A stretch of DNA of 64,000 bases, taken from positions 1 to 64,000 of the forward strand of contig CAZKRU010000005.1 of assembly GCA_964555235.1 (NCBI GenBank), given 5' to 3'. This document shows, in pieces, positions 25,385-32,997 of this stretch. The stretch comes from CAZKRU01 sp964555235 (GTDB taxonomy: Bacteria; Verrucomicrobiota; Verrucomicrobiia; Methylacidiphilales; CAMAQI01). Under the pieces are notes generated by a model. The model searched no databases and was not told the origin of the DNA. It saw only the letters and a list, made by a program, of their open reading frames with translations. A program made the translations under genes and the position numbers. Numbering within the stretch: position 1 is the stretch's first letter; each line of letters starts with the position of its first letter.

Positions 25385-25402
25385 TAGGGTTACACCCCAT
25401 AG
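25385..25402 (+). promoter_or_regulatory. Copy 3 of the 18-bp CCCCATAG element
   Basis: TAGGGTTACACCCCATAG, identical to copy 1 over all 18 bases, with TAGC beginning 20 nt later. The first good ATG (25490) is 87 nt further on. Confidence 0.6.
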
Positions 25403-25489
25403 GAACCATCAGTTGATGTTGCTAGCTTGAGGGGAGTGATAGAGAAAAAGCTCTTCACGGAAAATTATAACCCGGAAAAAATAAAAATT

Positions 25490-25723
25490 ATGAATCGAAA
25501 CCAACAAATCATTCTAGCTGCCTCTGCCGCGTCATTGATGGCGTTCACGGCATTTGCCTTGGAGTCATCCAGTACCAGTACCGAAGAAACAAAAGTCAAA
25601 ACACACGTGACGACAAGTCCTGATAACACGGTGAAGAGTGAACTCCACGCGCCAACCATAGCACAGGCAGTGCCAACACGTTTAAGCAACCAGACAAGCT
25701 TCTCGGGAATTGAACGCTCCTGA
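25490..25723 (+). CDS. Small secreted Ser/Thr-rich protein
   Basis: A 77-residue protein with a signal peptide (IILAASAASLMAFTAFA, cleavage probably before LESS), then a polar Ser/Thr-rich tail with no recognised domain. Probably periplasmic or surface-exposed. It follows copy 3 of the 18-bp element and so is likely part of the same regulon. Function unknown; the short, low-complexity mature part limits what can be said. Confidence 0.5.
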   Translation: MNRNQQIILAASAASLMAFTAFALESSSTSTEETKVKTHVTTSPDNTVKSELHAPTIAQAVPTRLSNQTSFSGIERS

Positions 25724-25821
25724 ATTAATCTTACCTCTTGAGAATGGTTTCTTTTCGCGCAGCATTCCCCTTGGGAAAATGACCATTTTCAATCCCTCAG
25801 ATCTTCGTAAGCAAAGTTACC

Positions 25822-26004
25822 CTACCTCAAACTAAACACACCAGCTCCATGCCCGCCTCGGAGAGTTGTCTCGGTTAACCGGTCTTCATCCAAATGGCGT
25901 TGCCCCGACAACGGGTCGAGGTAAAGGGCTGAATCGGATGTTGATTCAAATTCGATGAGATGTGCGACTTGTTGATCTATGTGTACGGCGAGGTAAGCAG
26001 ATGC
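25822..26004 (-). pseudogene. Unrecognised coding remnant
   Basis: The minus strand stays open for 60 codons between stops and reads like real protein: segments AYLAVHIDQQVAHLIEFES, LYLDPLSGQRHLDEDRL and RGGHGAGVFSLR. There is no start codon or ribosome-binding site at its beginning, so it looks like the 3' end of a decayed or truncated gene. I do not recognise the family. No partner fragment was found nearby. Confidence 0.3.
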
Positions 26005-26071
26005 TTAAAATCTTTCAAGAGTGGAAGTTAGCACCTTGCCAAACAACAGGGAAAAGCTCAAAAAAAGGCAC

Positions 26072-26095
26072 CGGGGACGTATCCCGTTTTCCGAC
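26072..26095. repeat. Short palindrome resembling REP sequences
   Basis: GGCACCGGGGACGTATCCCG contains a near-palindrome CGGG-GACGTAT-CCCG. Similar strings occur near REP-associated transposases in other genomes (recollection), but no such transposase is in this window. Confidence 0.3.
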
Positions 26096-26183
26096 TTTTG
26101 AGAAAGCCTAGCGAAATGAGAGCGGATCCGTCGCGAAGGATCTGCAATCGTTTTTGGGTGACCTTCATTTTTAGCCGCTTACA

Positions 26184-27041
26184 TCAAAGCAGCGTGATCT
26201 CGACATACTCCGGGGTAGAATTGGCAAGACGATTCACTTCGCTCTCCTCTCCCACGTAAATATCGATGACGGGATCTTTTCCTGCAGAAGCTTTTCTCGA
26301 TTTCACGGCGGTTCCGGTATCCTCGACTCGATGAACTCCAAAACCGGGAATATGAATCCATGTCCCATAGGGAAAAAGCGTTGGATCTGCGGCAACGGTT
26401 CTTCCGAGTTTTGCCTGTAACACTTCACGCCAGGCAACACGCGAGCCCCATTGATCATCCTTTCCTGAGTAAAACGTAAGTCGGACGCGCACTTTTTTAG
26501 CTACAGGTTGAACTTGTTGAGACAAAAGGGCCTCTACCACAGGCGCCATGGAAGCTTCTTGAGCTTGAAGTGGAACGGTGGTTGGAACGGGTGCAGGAGG
26601 AGTGACTTCGGTGAGGGATAAAATCGGTAAAACTTCAGGTTGCTCCAGACTTTCAATGGGGAGCATCGGGGGCTCTGCGGTAACAACCGTGATGCTTGGT
26701 GTTTCGGATTCACTGGAGTCAGAAAAAGGCACTTCCTCATTTTCATCGGCGAGCGTTGGGGAAAGTGTTTCCACAATTACCGGAGTTGCCAATGAGAGGG
26801 CAATCGGCTCGGACGGCTCGACCGGTAGTAATCCATCAGAAAGCTTTAAGTCGAAAGGAGGCTCGTCGCAGGAAGGAAGTGGCTTCAGGAGAAAGACGAA
26901 AGGTTTGAAGGACTCACGAGGCTTTGTCACGATGAATGGAGAATTCGATAACTCTCCTTCAGGAGCCGCAAAAAGTGCTTTTCCTGGAATGACAAGAAAT
27001 GTTGTGAGAGCGACAAGCTTCGAGAGTTTTTTTGTTTTCAT
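26184..27041 (-). CDS. Secreted 3D-domain (double-psi beta-barrel) protein
   Basis: A 285-residue exported protein. The signal peptide is LSKLVALTTFLVIPGKALFA. Residues about 25-190 are low-complexity, rich in Pro, Glu and Ser (a linker). The C-terminal ~100 residues form a 3D domain, as in MltA-type lytic transglycosylases and RpfB: PYGTWIHIPGFGVHRVEDTG and DPVIDIYVG carry the conserved Asp residues. A role in peptidoglycan cleavage or remodelling is likely. The start at 27041 is preferred over the upstream in-frame codon at 27140, which would swallow both copies of the 18-bp element. Its own copy lies 56 nt upstream. Confidence 0.75.
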   Translation of the reverse strand: MKTKKLSKLVALTTFLVIPGKALFAAPEGELSNSPFIVTKPRESFKPFVFLLKPLPSCDEPPFDLKLSDGLLPVEPSEPIALSLATPVIVETLSPTLADENEEVPFSDSSESETPSITVVTAEPPMLPIESLEQPEVLPILSLTEVTPPAPVPTTVPLQAQEASMAPVVEALLSQQVQPVAKKVRVRLTFYSGKDDQWGSRVAWREVLQAKLGRTVAADPTLFPYGTWIHIPGFGVHRVEDTGTAVKSRKASAGKDPVIDIYVGEESEVNRLANSTPEYVEITLL

Positions 27042-27097
27042 AATGCCTTGTTTGATTCCTTCAGATGGAGAAGAATGCGCCCATTCGTCTGCCTGTG

Positions 27098-27115
27098 CAA
27101 TGGGGGATAACCCTA
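27098..27115 (-). promoter_or_regulatory. Copy 4 of the 18-bp element (minus strand)
   Basis: Reading the minus strand, TAGGGTTATCCCCCATTG lies 56 nt upstream of the 3D-domain gene. It departs from consensus at two core positions (A to C before CCCC, and ATAG to ATTG). CATTCT, a weak -10 candidate, begins about 20 nt later. It is 14 bases from the oppositely oriented copy 5. Confidence 0.5.
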
Positions 27116-27129
27116 CCATCAGTCGAGAG

Positions 27130-27147
27130 GGGGGTAACACCCCATGG
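27130..27147 (+). promoter_or_regulatory. Copy 5 of the 18-bp element
   Basis: GGGGGTAACACCCCATGG, followed 20 nt later by TATTGT and 37 nt later by the ATG at 27185. It is divergently oriented to copy 4. Confidence 0.55.
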
Positions 27148-27184
27148 TGCTATTTTGTGGATTCCCCTATTGTGTTAAATACCT

Positions 27185-27490
27185 ATGGAAAAAAAGAAAC
27201 AATTTGCACAGTTTTATCTGGGATTGAGGGAATCAAATTTGGATGAATTTCCTAAAGGGTGTAAGACCTGTAAAAAGACGTTTCAAACGTTGGATGATTT
27301 TTTAAATGAGACGGTTGAAATCCCTGCTTCCACAGGATTGATTGAGGTAGAAGTTTTTCCGGAAAGTCCGGTCGGACTTTGGAGAAATTGTTTATGCGGG
27401 TCGACGCTCTTGGTGCTTTGTGATGATCGAAGGGATCCCTCCGAAGAGGCGGCTCGTCAAAGACGAATTTTTAGTAAATGCCTGAATTAA
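27185..27490 (+). CDS. Hypothetical protein with two CxxC-type cysteine pairs
   Basis: A 101-residue soluble protein. GCKTCKKTFQTLDDFL contains a CxxC pair and NCLCGSTLLVLCDDRRD a second cysteine cluster (CLCG), a pattern that fits a small zinc-binding fold. The C-terminus is basic (EEAARQRRIFSKCLN). No known family recognised. It has its own copy of the 18-bp element 37 nt upstream, so it probably belongs to the same regulon, and lies directly before the hybrid kinase gene. Confidence 0.6.
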   Translation: MEKKKQFAQFYLGLRESNLDEFPKGCKTCKKTFQTLDDFLNETVEIPASTGLIEVEVFPESPVGLWRNCLCGSTLLVLCDDRRDPSEEAARQRRIFSKCLN

Positions 27491-27494
27491 AGCT

Positions 27495-27523
27495 TCGGAT
27501 GCCTACGGAGAGGCGTCCCTACC
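27495..27523. repeat. Degenerate REP-like element, copy C
   Basis: CGGATGCCTACGGAGAGGCGTCCCTACC shares GGCG..CCCTACC with the element at 25300-25370 and retains short inverted-repeat potential (GCCT/AGGC). Probably a decayed copy. Confidence 0.4.
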
Positions 27524-27587
27524 ATTAATACAAATGACCTCAACAGTCATCATGAGCAACGGTTGGAACTGAATGACACTTTTCAAT

Positions 27588-27605
27588 GGGGCGAATACCC
27601 CATAG
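27588..27605 (+). promoter_or_regulatory. Copy 6 of the 18-bp CCCCATAG element
   Basis: GGGGCGAATACCCCATAG, a GGGG-N6-CCCC dyad. TAGCTT begins 21 nt later and the kinase ATG is 33 nt downstream, directly after GGGGAG, which could serve as ribosome-binding site. Confidence 0.6.
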
Positions 27606-27638
27606 CTTCTGCGGTGCGTCCCCGCGTAGCTTGGGGAG

Positions 27639-30233
27639 ATGATACTAGAAGAGATTCATGATCTGGAAGGCGAAACAAAGCGATCCCTAGAACTTCGACC
27701 CGATGAGGTTGGAGAGGATGTGGACTCAAGCTCACCGGTGTTAAGTAAGACCACAGGGGAAGCGCTTACCGAAATTCGCCGTGAAGAAGCTCTACTCAAG
27801 ACAGGGGCATTACAGAGCGCCATTTTCAACAGTGCGAATTTCTCGAGTATCGCGACCGATGCGAAGGGGGTTATCCAAATTTTCAACGTAGGTGCGGAGC
27901 GGATGCTTGGCTATGCCGCCGCCGACGTGATGAATAAGATCACGCCAGCAGATATTTCAGATCCTCAAGAAGTGATCGCACGTGCGAAGGCGTTGAGTAT
28001 CGAACTTTCGACTCCGATCACGCCGGGCTTCGAAGCCTTGGTCTTTAAAGCGTCACGCGGGATTGAAGATATTTACGAGCTGACCTATATTCGAAAAGAT
28101 GGGAGTCGCTTTCCTGCAGTGGTTTCGGTTACTGCGCTGCGCGACGCACAAAATTCGATCATCGGTTATCTGTTGATCGGCACCGACAATACCGCGCGTA
28201 AACAGGCGGAAGAGGCGCTGCTCAAGGCCGGGGCCTTGCAGAGTGCGATTTTCAACAGTGCGAATTTCTCGAGTATTGCGACCGACGCGAAAGGGGTCAT
28301 TCAAATTTTCAACGTCGGAGCGGAGCGGATGCTCGGTTATGCGGCCGCCGATGTGATGAATAAGATTACGCCGGCCGACATTTCAGATCCGCAAGAGGTG
28401 ATCGCACGAGCTCAGGCGTTAAGCGTGGAGCTAGCGACGCCCATTACGCCGGGTTTCGAGGCGCTGGTGTTTAAGGCTTCACGTGGGATTGAAGATATCT
28501 ACGAGCTGACTTACATCCGAAAAGACGGCAGTCGTTTCCCTGCGGTGGTGTCGGTTACGGCATTGCGCGATGCACAAAACACCATCATCGGCTATTTGTT
28601 GATCGGTACCGACAATACCGCACGCAAACAGGTCGAGGCTGAGCAGAAAAAATTGGATCAACGATTGCGAGACCAACAGTTTTACACGCGCTCACTGATC
28701 GAGTCTAACGTCGATGCGCTGATGACGACGGATCCATCCGGCATAATTTCAGATGTTAACAAGCAGATGGAGGAGCTCACGGGGTGTACTCGTGACGAGC
28801 TTATCGGTGCGCCCTTTAAGAGTTTTTTCACCGATCCGGAGCGAGCTGAATCAGGGATCAAACAGGTGCTGAGTGAAAAGAAAGTGACCAATTACGAGCT
28901 CACAGCACGTGATCGAGAGGGGAAGGAAACGGTTGTTTCTTACAATGCAACGACATTCTACGACCGTGACAGAACCCTGCAGGGCGTCTTTGCTGCGGCG
29001 CGTGATATCACCGAACGTAAATTTCTCGATCAATCGCTCCAGGAAACGAATGCGGCGTTGGAGAGGGCCAAGTCTGCTGCAGAGAAAGCCAATCTCGCGA
29101 AATCGGACTTCCTTTCCAGTATGAGTCATGAGCTTCGCAGTCCGCTCAATGCGATCCTCGGATTCGCACAATTGATGGAGTCAGCCTCTCCAGTGCCGAC
29201 AGATTCGCAGAAGGAAAGTATTGCCCAGATTCTCCAGGCGGGCTGGCATCTCCTGAAGTTAATCAACGAAATCCTTGATCTCGCAGTGATCGAGTCTGGA
29301 AAAGTTTCTCTATCACTGGAATCCGTTTCATTGTCGGAGATCTTGTCCGAATGTCAGGCGATGATGGAATCGCAGGCGCAGCAACGCGGTATTCGCATGA
29401 CCTTTCCACAATTCGATGCCCCGCTCTTTGTGAATGCCGATCGAACTCGCTTGAAGCAAATTGTCATTAACTTACTTTCCAATGCGATCAAATACAACAA
29501 GGAGCAAGGAAGTGTGATCGTCCAATGTACAGTTTGTTCCCCCGAACGCACTCGCATCAGTATCAAGGATACCGGTGTCGGATTGCCGCCAGAAAAGCTG
29601 GAGCAACTCTTCCAACCGTTCAATCGGCTTGGTCAGGAATCGGGTGGAGTGGTCGGCACGGGGATCGGTTTGGTGGTGACGAAGCGATTGACCGAACTCA
29701 TGGAGGGAGCCCTTGGTGTTGAAAGTACGGTCGGGGAGGGGAGTTTGTTTTGGTGCGAACTGAACGCGGCAGTCGCACCGCAACTTGCCGAACCAAGTGA
29801 CGGAGATGAGGCGTTTGTCCTCCCTCAATTACCCGATGGAGTGCCGTGGCGCACGCTTCTTTATGTTGAGGACAATCCGGCGAATATGAAACTGATTGAG
29901 CAACTGATTGCGCGCCATTCTGATTTGCGAATGTTGACTGCAATTAATGCACCACTTGGCATTGAGCTCGCCCGCACCACTCTACCGACTGTAATTCTCA
30001 TGGATATCAACCTTCCAGGAATTAGTGGAATCGAAGCCTTGGCGATCTTGCGCGAAAATCCAGTGACCGCTCATATTCCCGTGATTGCTCTCAGCGCGAA
30101 TGCGATGTTGCGAGATATTCAGTTGGGCATCGATGCAGGATTTTTCCATTACCTCACTAAGCCGATCAAGGTCAAAGAGTTTATGGATACACTGAACGCA
30201 GCGCTGGAATTTGCTGAAAAAGATACGAGATGA
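27639..30233 (+). CDS. PAS-PAS-PAS hybrid sensor histidine kinase
   Basis: An 864-residue cytosolic hybrid kinase. Two nearly identical PAS-PAC units (about residues 45-185 and 190-330) are followed by a third, different PAS (about 345-460). The HisKA domain has His497 in SSMSHELRSPLNAI. The ATPase domain has the N box NLLSNAIKYN, KDTGVGLP and GTGIGLV. A C-terminal receiver domain (about 740-860) has Asp789 in LMDINLPG. There is no transmembrane segment or DNA-binding output, so a separate partner must complete the relay. The two repeats differ at about five residues yet at many synonymous DNA positions. It is preceded by copy 6 of the 18-bp element, so it may be both a member of and an input to the stress regulon. 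Confidence 0.9.
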   Translation: MILEEIHDLEGETKRSLELRPDEVGEDVDSSSPVLSKTTGEALTEIRREEALLKTGALQSAIFNSANFSSIATDAKGVIQIFNVGAERMLGYAAADVMNKITPADISDPQEVIARAKALSIELSTPITPGFEALVFKASRGIEDIYELTYIRKDGSRFPAVVSVTALRDAQNSIIGYLLIGTDNTARKQAEEALLKAGALQSAIFNSANFSSIATDAKGVIQIFNVGAERMLGYAAADVMNKITPADISDPQEVIARAQALSVELATPITPGFEALVFKASRGIEDIYELTYIRKDGSRFPAVVSVTALRDAQNTIIGYLLIGTDNTARKQVEAEQKKLDQRLRDQQFYTRSLIESNVDALMTTDPSGIISDVNKQMEELTGCTRDELIGAPFKSFFTDPERAESGIKQVLSEKKVTNYELTARDREGKETVVSYNATTFYDRDRTLQGVFAAARDITERKFLDQSLQETNAALERAKSAAEKANLAKSDFLSSMSHELRSPLNAILGFAQLMESASPVPTDSQKESIAQILQAGWHLLKLINEILDLAVIESGKVSLSLESVSLSEILSECQAMMESQAQQRGIRMTFPQFDAPLFVNADRTRLKQIVINLLSNAIKYNKEQGSVIVQCTVCSPERTRISIKDTGVGLPPEKLEQLFQPFNRLGQESGGVVGTGIGLVVTKRLTELMEGALGVESTVGEGSLFWCELNAAVAPQLAEPSDGDEAFVLPQLPDGVPWRTLLYVEDNPANMKLIEQLIARHSDLRMLTAINAPLGIELARTTLPTVILMDINLPGISGIEALAILRENPVTAHIPVIALSANAMLRDIQLGIDAGFFHYLTKPIKVKEFMDTLNAALEFAEKDTR

Positions 30234-30274
30234 CGATCATCCGGTAACGCCCGGACCCATCTGTTTTTTAATCA

Positions 30275-30341
30275 GAAACTCACGAACTCAGAAAAAATGA
30301 GAGAGCACTCTGCTTCTTTGCCTCATGAGTTCCTGAGTTTC
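30275..30341. repeat. Long inverted repeat after the hybrid kinase gene
   Basis: GAAACTCACGAACTCA (30275-30290) pairs with TGAGTTCCTGAGTTTC (30326-30341) at 15 of 16 positions across a 35-base spacer. It lies 42 bases after the kinase stop and could be a transcript-end hairpin or a genome-wide intergenic repeat. Confidence 0.55.
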
Positions 30342-30380
30342 AAATCTTTTCGAAACCATGAGATTAATTGCAATGTCTAG

Positions 30381-30398
30381 GAGGGTTATACCCCATAG
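30381..30398 (+). promoter_or_regulatory. Copy 7 of the 18-bp CCCCATAG element
   Basis: GAGGGTTATACCCCATAG, with TAGATT 19 nt later and the dodecin ATG 35 nt downstream. Confidence 0.6.
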
Positions 30399-30433
30399 CA
30401 CCACTAAGTCGTTCAGGTAGATTGTTGGTATAT

Positions 30434-30643
30434 ATGAAAAACCAAGTCTACAAACTCATCGAAATTACCGGCACTTCAACGACTTCCATGGAAGACGCAG
30501 TGAACCGAGGGATTCAGCGTGCTCATAAAACGGTTAAGGATCTTTGTTGGTTTCAAGTGGTTGAAACACGCGGAAGCATTAACAAAGGAAAAGTGGATCA
30601 TTGGCAGGTGACCATCAAAGTTGGATTTTGCGTGAAAGCCTGA
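30434..30643 (+). CDS. Dodecin-family flavin-binding protein
   Basis: A 69-residue dodecin-like protein. VYKLIEITGTSTTSMEDAV and KTVKDLCWFQVVETRGSI match the family's strand-helix-strand pattern, including the Trp that stacks against flavin, and WQVTIKVGF forms the last strand. Dodecins form 12-subunit shells that store or buffer flavins and are often stress-induced. The start at 30434 lies 35 nt after copy 7 of the 18-bp element; an earlier in-frame ATG would include the element. The next gene follows after 8 bases. Confidence 0.88.
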   Translation: MKNQVYKLIEITGTSTTSMEDAVNRGIQRAHKTVKDLCWFQVVETRGSINKGKVDHWQVTIKVGFCVKA

Positions 30644-30651
30644 GAACGACC

Positions 30652-30864
30652 ATGAGTCTACTTAAATCAGAAGTACCGGTTGTTGAAAAAAATTTCGACA
30701 AGGATCTCAAAACATTTGAACGCCTCCCAGACAAAACGAAGGAATTAGAGCTTCTCAGGGATCAAGGAGAGAAGTCGATTGGTCAGGCCTGCGCGAACCT
30801 CAATAAAATGATCTGGGAGAAGTCCAAACAAGCTCCGATCCGGCCGATTTGGTTGTTGTTGTAA
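30652..30864 (+). CDS. Hypothetical protein downstream of dodecin
   Basis: A 70-residue hydrophilic protein rich in Lys and Glu (EVPVVEKNFDKDLKTFERL; KTKELELLRDQGEKS) with a hydrophobic C-terminal end (IRPIWLLL). It should be helical. No family recognised. It starts 8 bases after the dodecin stop and so is probably in the same transcript and stress regulon. Confidence 0.5.
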   Translation: MSLLKSEVPVVEKNFDKDLKTFERLPDKTKELELLRDQGEKSIGQACANLNKMIWEKSKQAPIRPIWLLL

Positions 30865-30902
30865 CAAGGGAGAGGTTCATCGCGAGAGGATCTTTTACAT
30901 CG

Positions 30903-30945
30903 ATGGACAGGATTTACAGGATGTAATCATGTTGATCCTGTTCAT
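30903..30945. repeat. ACAGGAT-type intergenic inverted repeat, copy 1
   Basis: ATGGACAGGATTTACAGGATG followed by ATCCTGTTCAT can fold into a hairpin (ATGGACAGGAT with ATCCTGTTCAT). A shorter relative lies at 34051-34076. Both are between genes. Confidence 0.55.
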
Positions 30946-31018
30946 TTGAAAACAACGCTTATTTGCAGTTTGTCCCTCGTGCTTGACGTGTTTTATCGAT
31001 TATTAAATCTTGCTTCTC

Positions 31019-32923
31019 ATGAGTATTAGCAGTCCGAAGAAACAGGCCGTTCTAAATCCAAATCAAGACTCACCGTCCGGTCTCTGGCAACGCAAAAGTA
31101 TGATCATCGCGGCGTTATCTGTCGTGGCCATTCTTTTGCATCTAGTACTCCGTTTTGGTTTTCTTGCTGCTACGGAGACCTATCGGATTCCGTTGCTAGC
31201 CACGTTGGTGATCGGTGGTTTGCCGCTCCTCTACGATTTATTGCGAAAGCTCCTCAAGTGTGAATTCGGATCGGATCTGCTGGGCGGTATTTCCATCATT
31301 GCGTCTGTTTTACTCGGAGAATACTTGGCGGGTTCGATCATCGTATTGATGCTCTCGGGAGGTGAAGCGTTGGAGAGTTATGCGTTGAAGAGTGCCTCTT
31401 CGGTGTTGGCCGCATTGGCAAAACGAATGCCTTCGATTGCGCATCAGAAACGCGATTCTGGAATGGTCGATGTCGCGCTGACTGATATCGCAGTGGGCGA
31501 TATTCTTGTGATTTATCCGCACGAAATTTGTCCTGCCGACGGAGTCGTGATCGAAGGCCACGGGGTCATGGATGAGTCTTATCTGACAGGTGAACCGTTC
31601 CAGATTATAAAGACCTCCGGGTCGACGGTTATCTCGGGTGCGGTAAATGGTGAGTCAGCACTGACGATTCGCACGTCACAACGTGCGGCGGATTCGCGTT
31701 ATGCCAAGATCATGGAGGTCATGCGGGAGTCCGAATCCAAGCGTCCTCAATTGCAACGATTGGGCGATCAACTTGGGGCCATTTATACTCCGGTCGCCCT
31801 GACGGTGGCTCTCCTTGCTTGGATCATCAGTGGTGAATCAATTCGTTTCCTCGCGGTGCTGGTCATTGCTACGCCATGCCCGCTGCTTCTCGCGATTCCG
31901 ATAGCCATCATTAGCTCAATCTCCCTCTGCGCCCGTCGGGCCATTATCGTGAAAAGTCCTGTTGTTCTTGAGCAGATTGCTGGATGTCGTACTGCGATTT
32001 TTGACAAAACGGGAACGCTCACTTATGGAGAACCGACTTTGACGGAGCAATTGATCGTTTCCGGATTTGAGCCGCGGGAGGTGCTGACGCTGGTAGCAAG
32101 TCTGGAGCGTTACTCGAAGCATCCGTTAGCACGTGCCATTCTTGCTGCGGCGAAAGCGGAGGCTCTTCAGCTTCCGGAGGCGACGGAAGTCAGCGAAGAG
32201 CCTGGCAAAGGATTACGCGGGATTGTTTCTGGTCACCAACTACAAATCACAAGTCGAAACAAACTTCTCGCAGAGCAGGTGACCGGCCTTGATCAGCTTC
32301 CGCCAATTGCTGGGGGACTCGAATGTGTGGTGGTCATTAATCAACGCTATGCGGCTGCTTTACGTTTTCGCGATGCGCCGCGTGCGGAAAGTCGTTCTTT
32401 TGTGAGTCATCTCGGGCCAAAGCACCAATTTCAGCGGGTCATGATTGTATCCGGAGATCGCGAAGCGGAGGTTCGGTACCTAGCGGATCAGGTCGGAATC
32501 ACTGAAATCTATGCCCAAAAGAGTCCTGAAGAAAAGCTTTCCATTGTCCGTCAAGAAACGGCGGTTGCAAAAACACTTTACGTGGGAGATGGGATCAATG
32601 ATGCCCCGGCGATGATGGCGGCCACCGTCGGGATTGCGATCGGTCAGAATAGTGACGTGACTGCGGAAGCGGCTGGCGTGGTGATCATGGATAACTCGCT
32701 TAAAAAGGTGGATGAGTTCATGCACATCAGTCGTCGGATGCGAGTCATCGCCCTCCAGAGCGCGGTCGGCGGCATGGCATTGAGTGTGATTGGGATGGGC
32801 TTTGCGGCCACCGGTCATCTCAGTCCGGTCAGTGGCGCGATCACGCAAGAAGTCATCGACGTGCTTGCGGTGCTGAATGCTTTGCGTGCTGCTTTTCCTC
32901 CCAAAGTGATTCATGATCTTTAA
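31019..32923 (+). CDS. P1B-type metal ATPase with TPCP motif (P1B-5-like)
   Basis: A 634-residue transition-metal pump without an N-terminal metal-binding domain. The membrane metal motif is ATPCPLLLAIP (Thr285-Pro-Cys-Pro288), the TPCP signature of the P1B-5 group, whose characterised member Nia moves nickel/iron. The actuator motif is LTGEP, the phosphorylation site DKTGTLTYGEP (Asp329), the nucleotide-binding HP is SKHPLARAI, and the hinge GDGINDAPA. P1B-5 pumps often carry a C-terminal hemerythrin domain; none is present. The ATG at 31019 is preferred to a TTG 9 bases earlier. Metal and direction (probably export) are inferred from the group. No copy of the 18-bp element lies directly upstream. 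Confidence 0.85.
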   Translation: MSISSPKKQAVLNPNQDSPSGLWQRKSMIIAALSVVAILLHLVLRFGFLAATETYRIPLLATLVIGGLPLLYDLLRKLLKCEFGSDLLGGISIIASVLLGEYLAGSIIVLMLSGGEALESYALKSASSVLAALAKRMPSIAHQKRDSGMVDVALTDIAVGDILVIYPHEICPADGVVIEGHGVMDESYLTGEPFQIIKTSGSTVISGAVNGESALTIRTSQRAADSRYAKIMEVMRESESKRPQLQRLGDQLGAIYTPVALTVALLAWIISGESIRFLAVLVIATPCPLLLAIPIAIISSISLCARRAIIVKSPVVLEQIAGCRTAIFDKTGTLTYGEPTLTEQLIVSGFEPREVLTLVASLERYSKHPLARAILAAAKAEALQLPEATEVSEEPGKGLRGIVSGHQLQITSRNKLLAEQVTGLDQLPPIAGGLECVVVINQRYAAALRFRDAPRAESRSFVSHLGPKHQFQRVMIVSGDREAEVRYLADQVGITEIYAQKSPEEKLSIVRQETAVAKTLYVGDGINDAPAMMAATVGIAIGQNSDVTAEAAGVVIMDNSLKKVDEFMHISRRMRVIALQSAVGGMALSVIGMGFAATGHLSPVSGAITQEVIDVLAVLNALRAAFPPKVIHDL

Positions 32924-32997
32924 ATTCCTCTCTGAATTGCATGGGCTAGTTTCATCAAGACCGTAAGCTTTGCTTTATGGAGAACGAATTCAAACCG

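Larger units (their letters stand above)
25724..26183. other. 460-base stretch without an intact gene
   Basis: It holds the gene remnant at 25822-26004 (minus) and the short palindrome at 26072-26095, listed separately. Nothing else recognisable was seen. Confidence 0.5.

Noticed and set aside
26578..27246. Plus-strand Ser/Gly-rich gene opposite the 3D-domain protein
   Set aside because: It is the antisense of the Pro/Glu-rich linker and extends across the divergent promoter elements.
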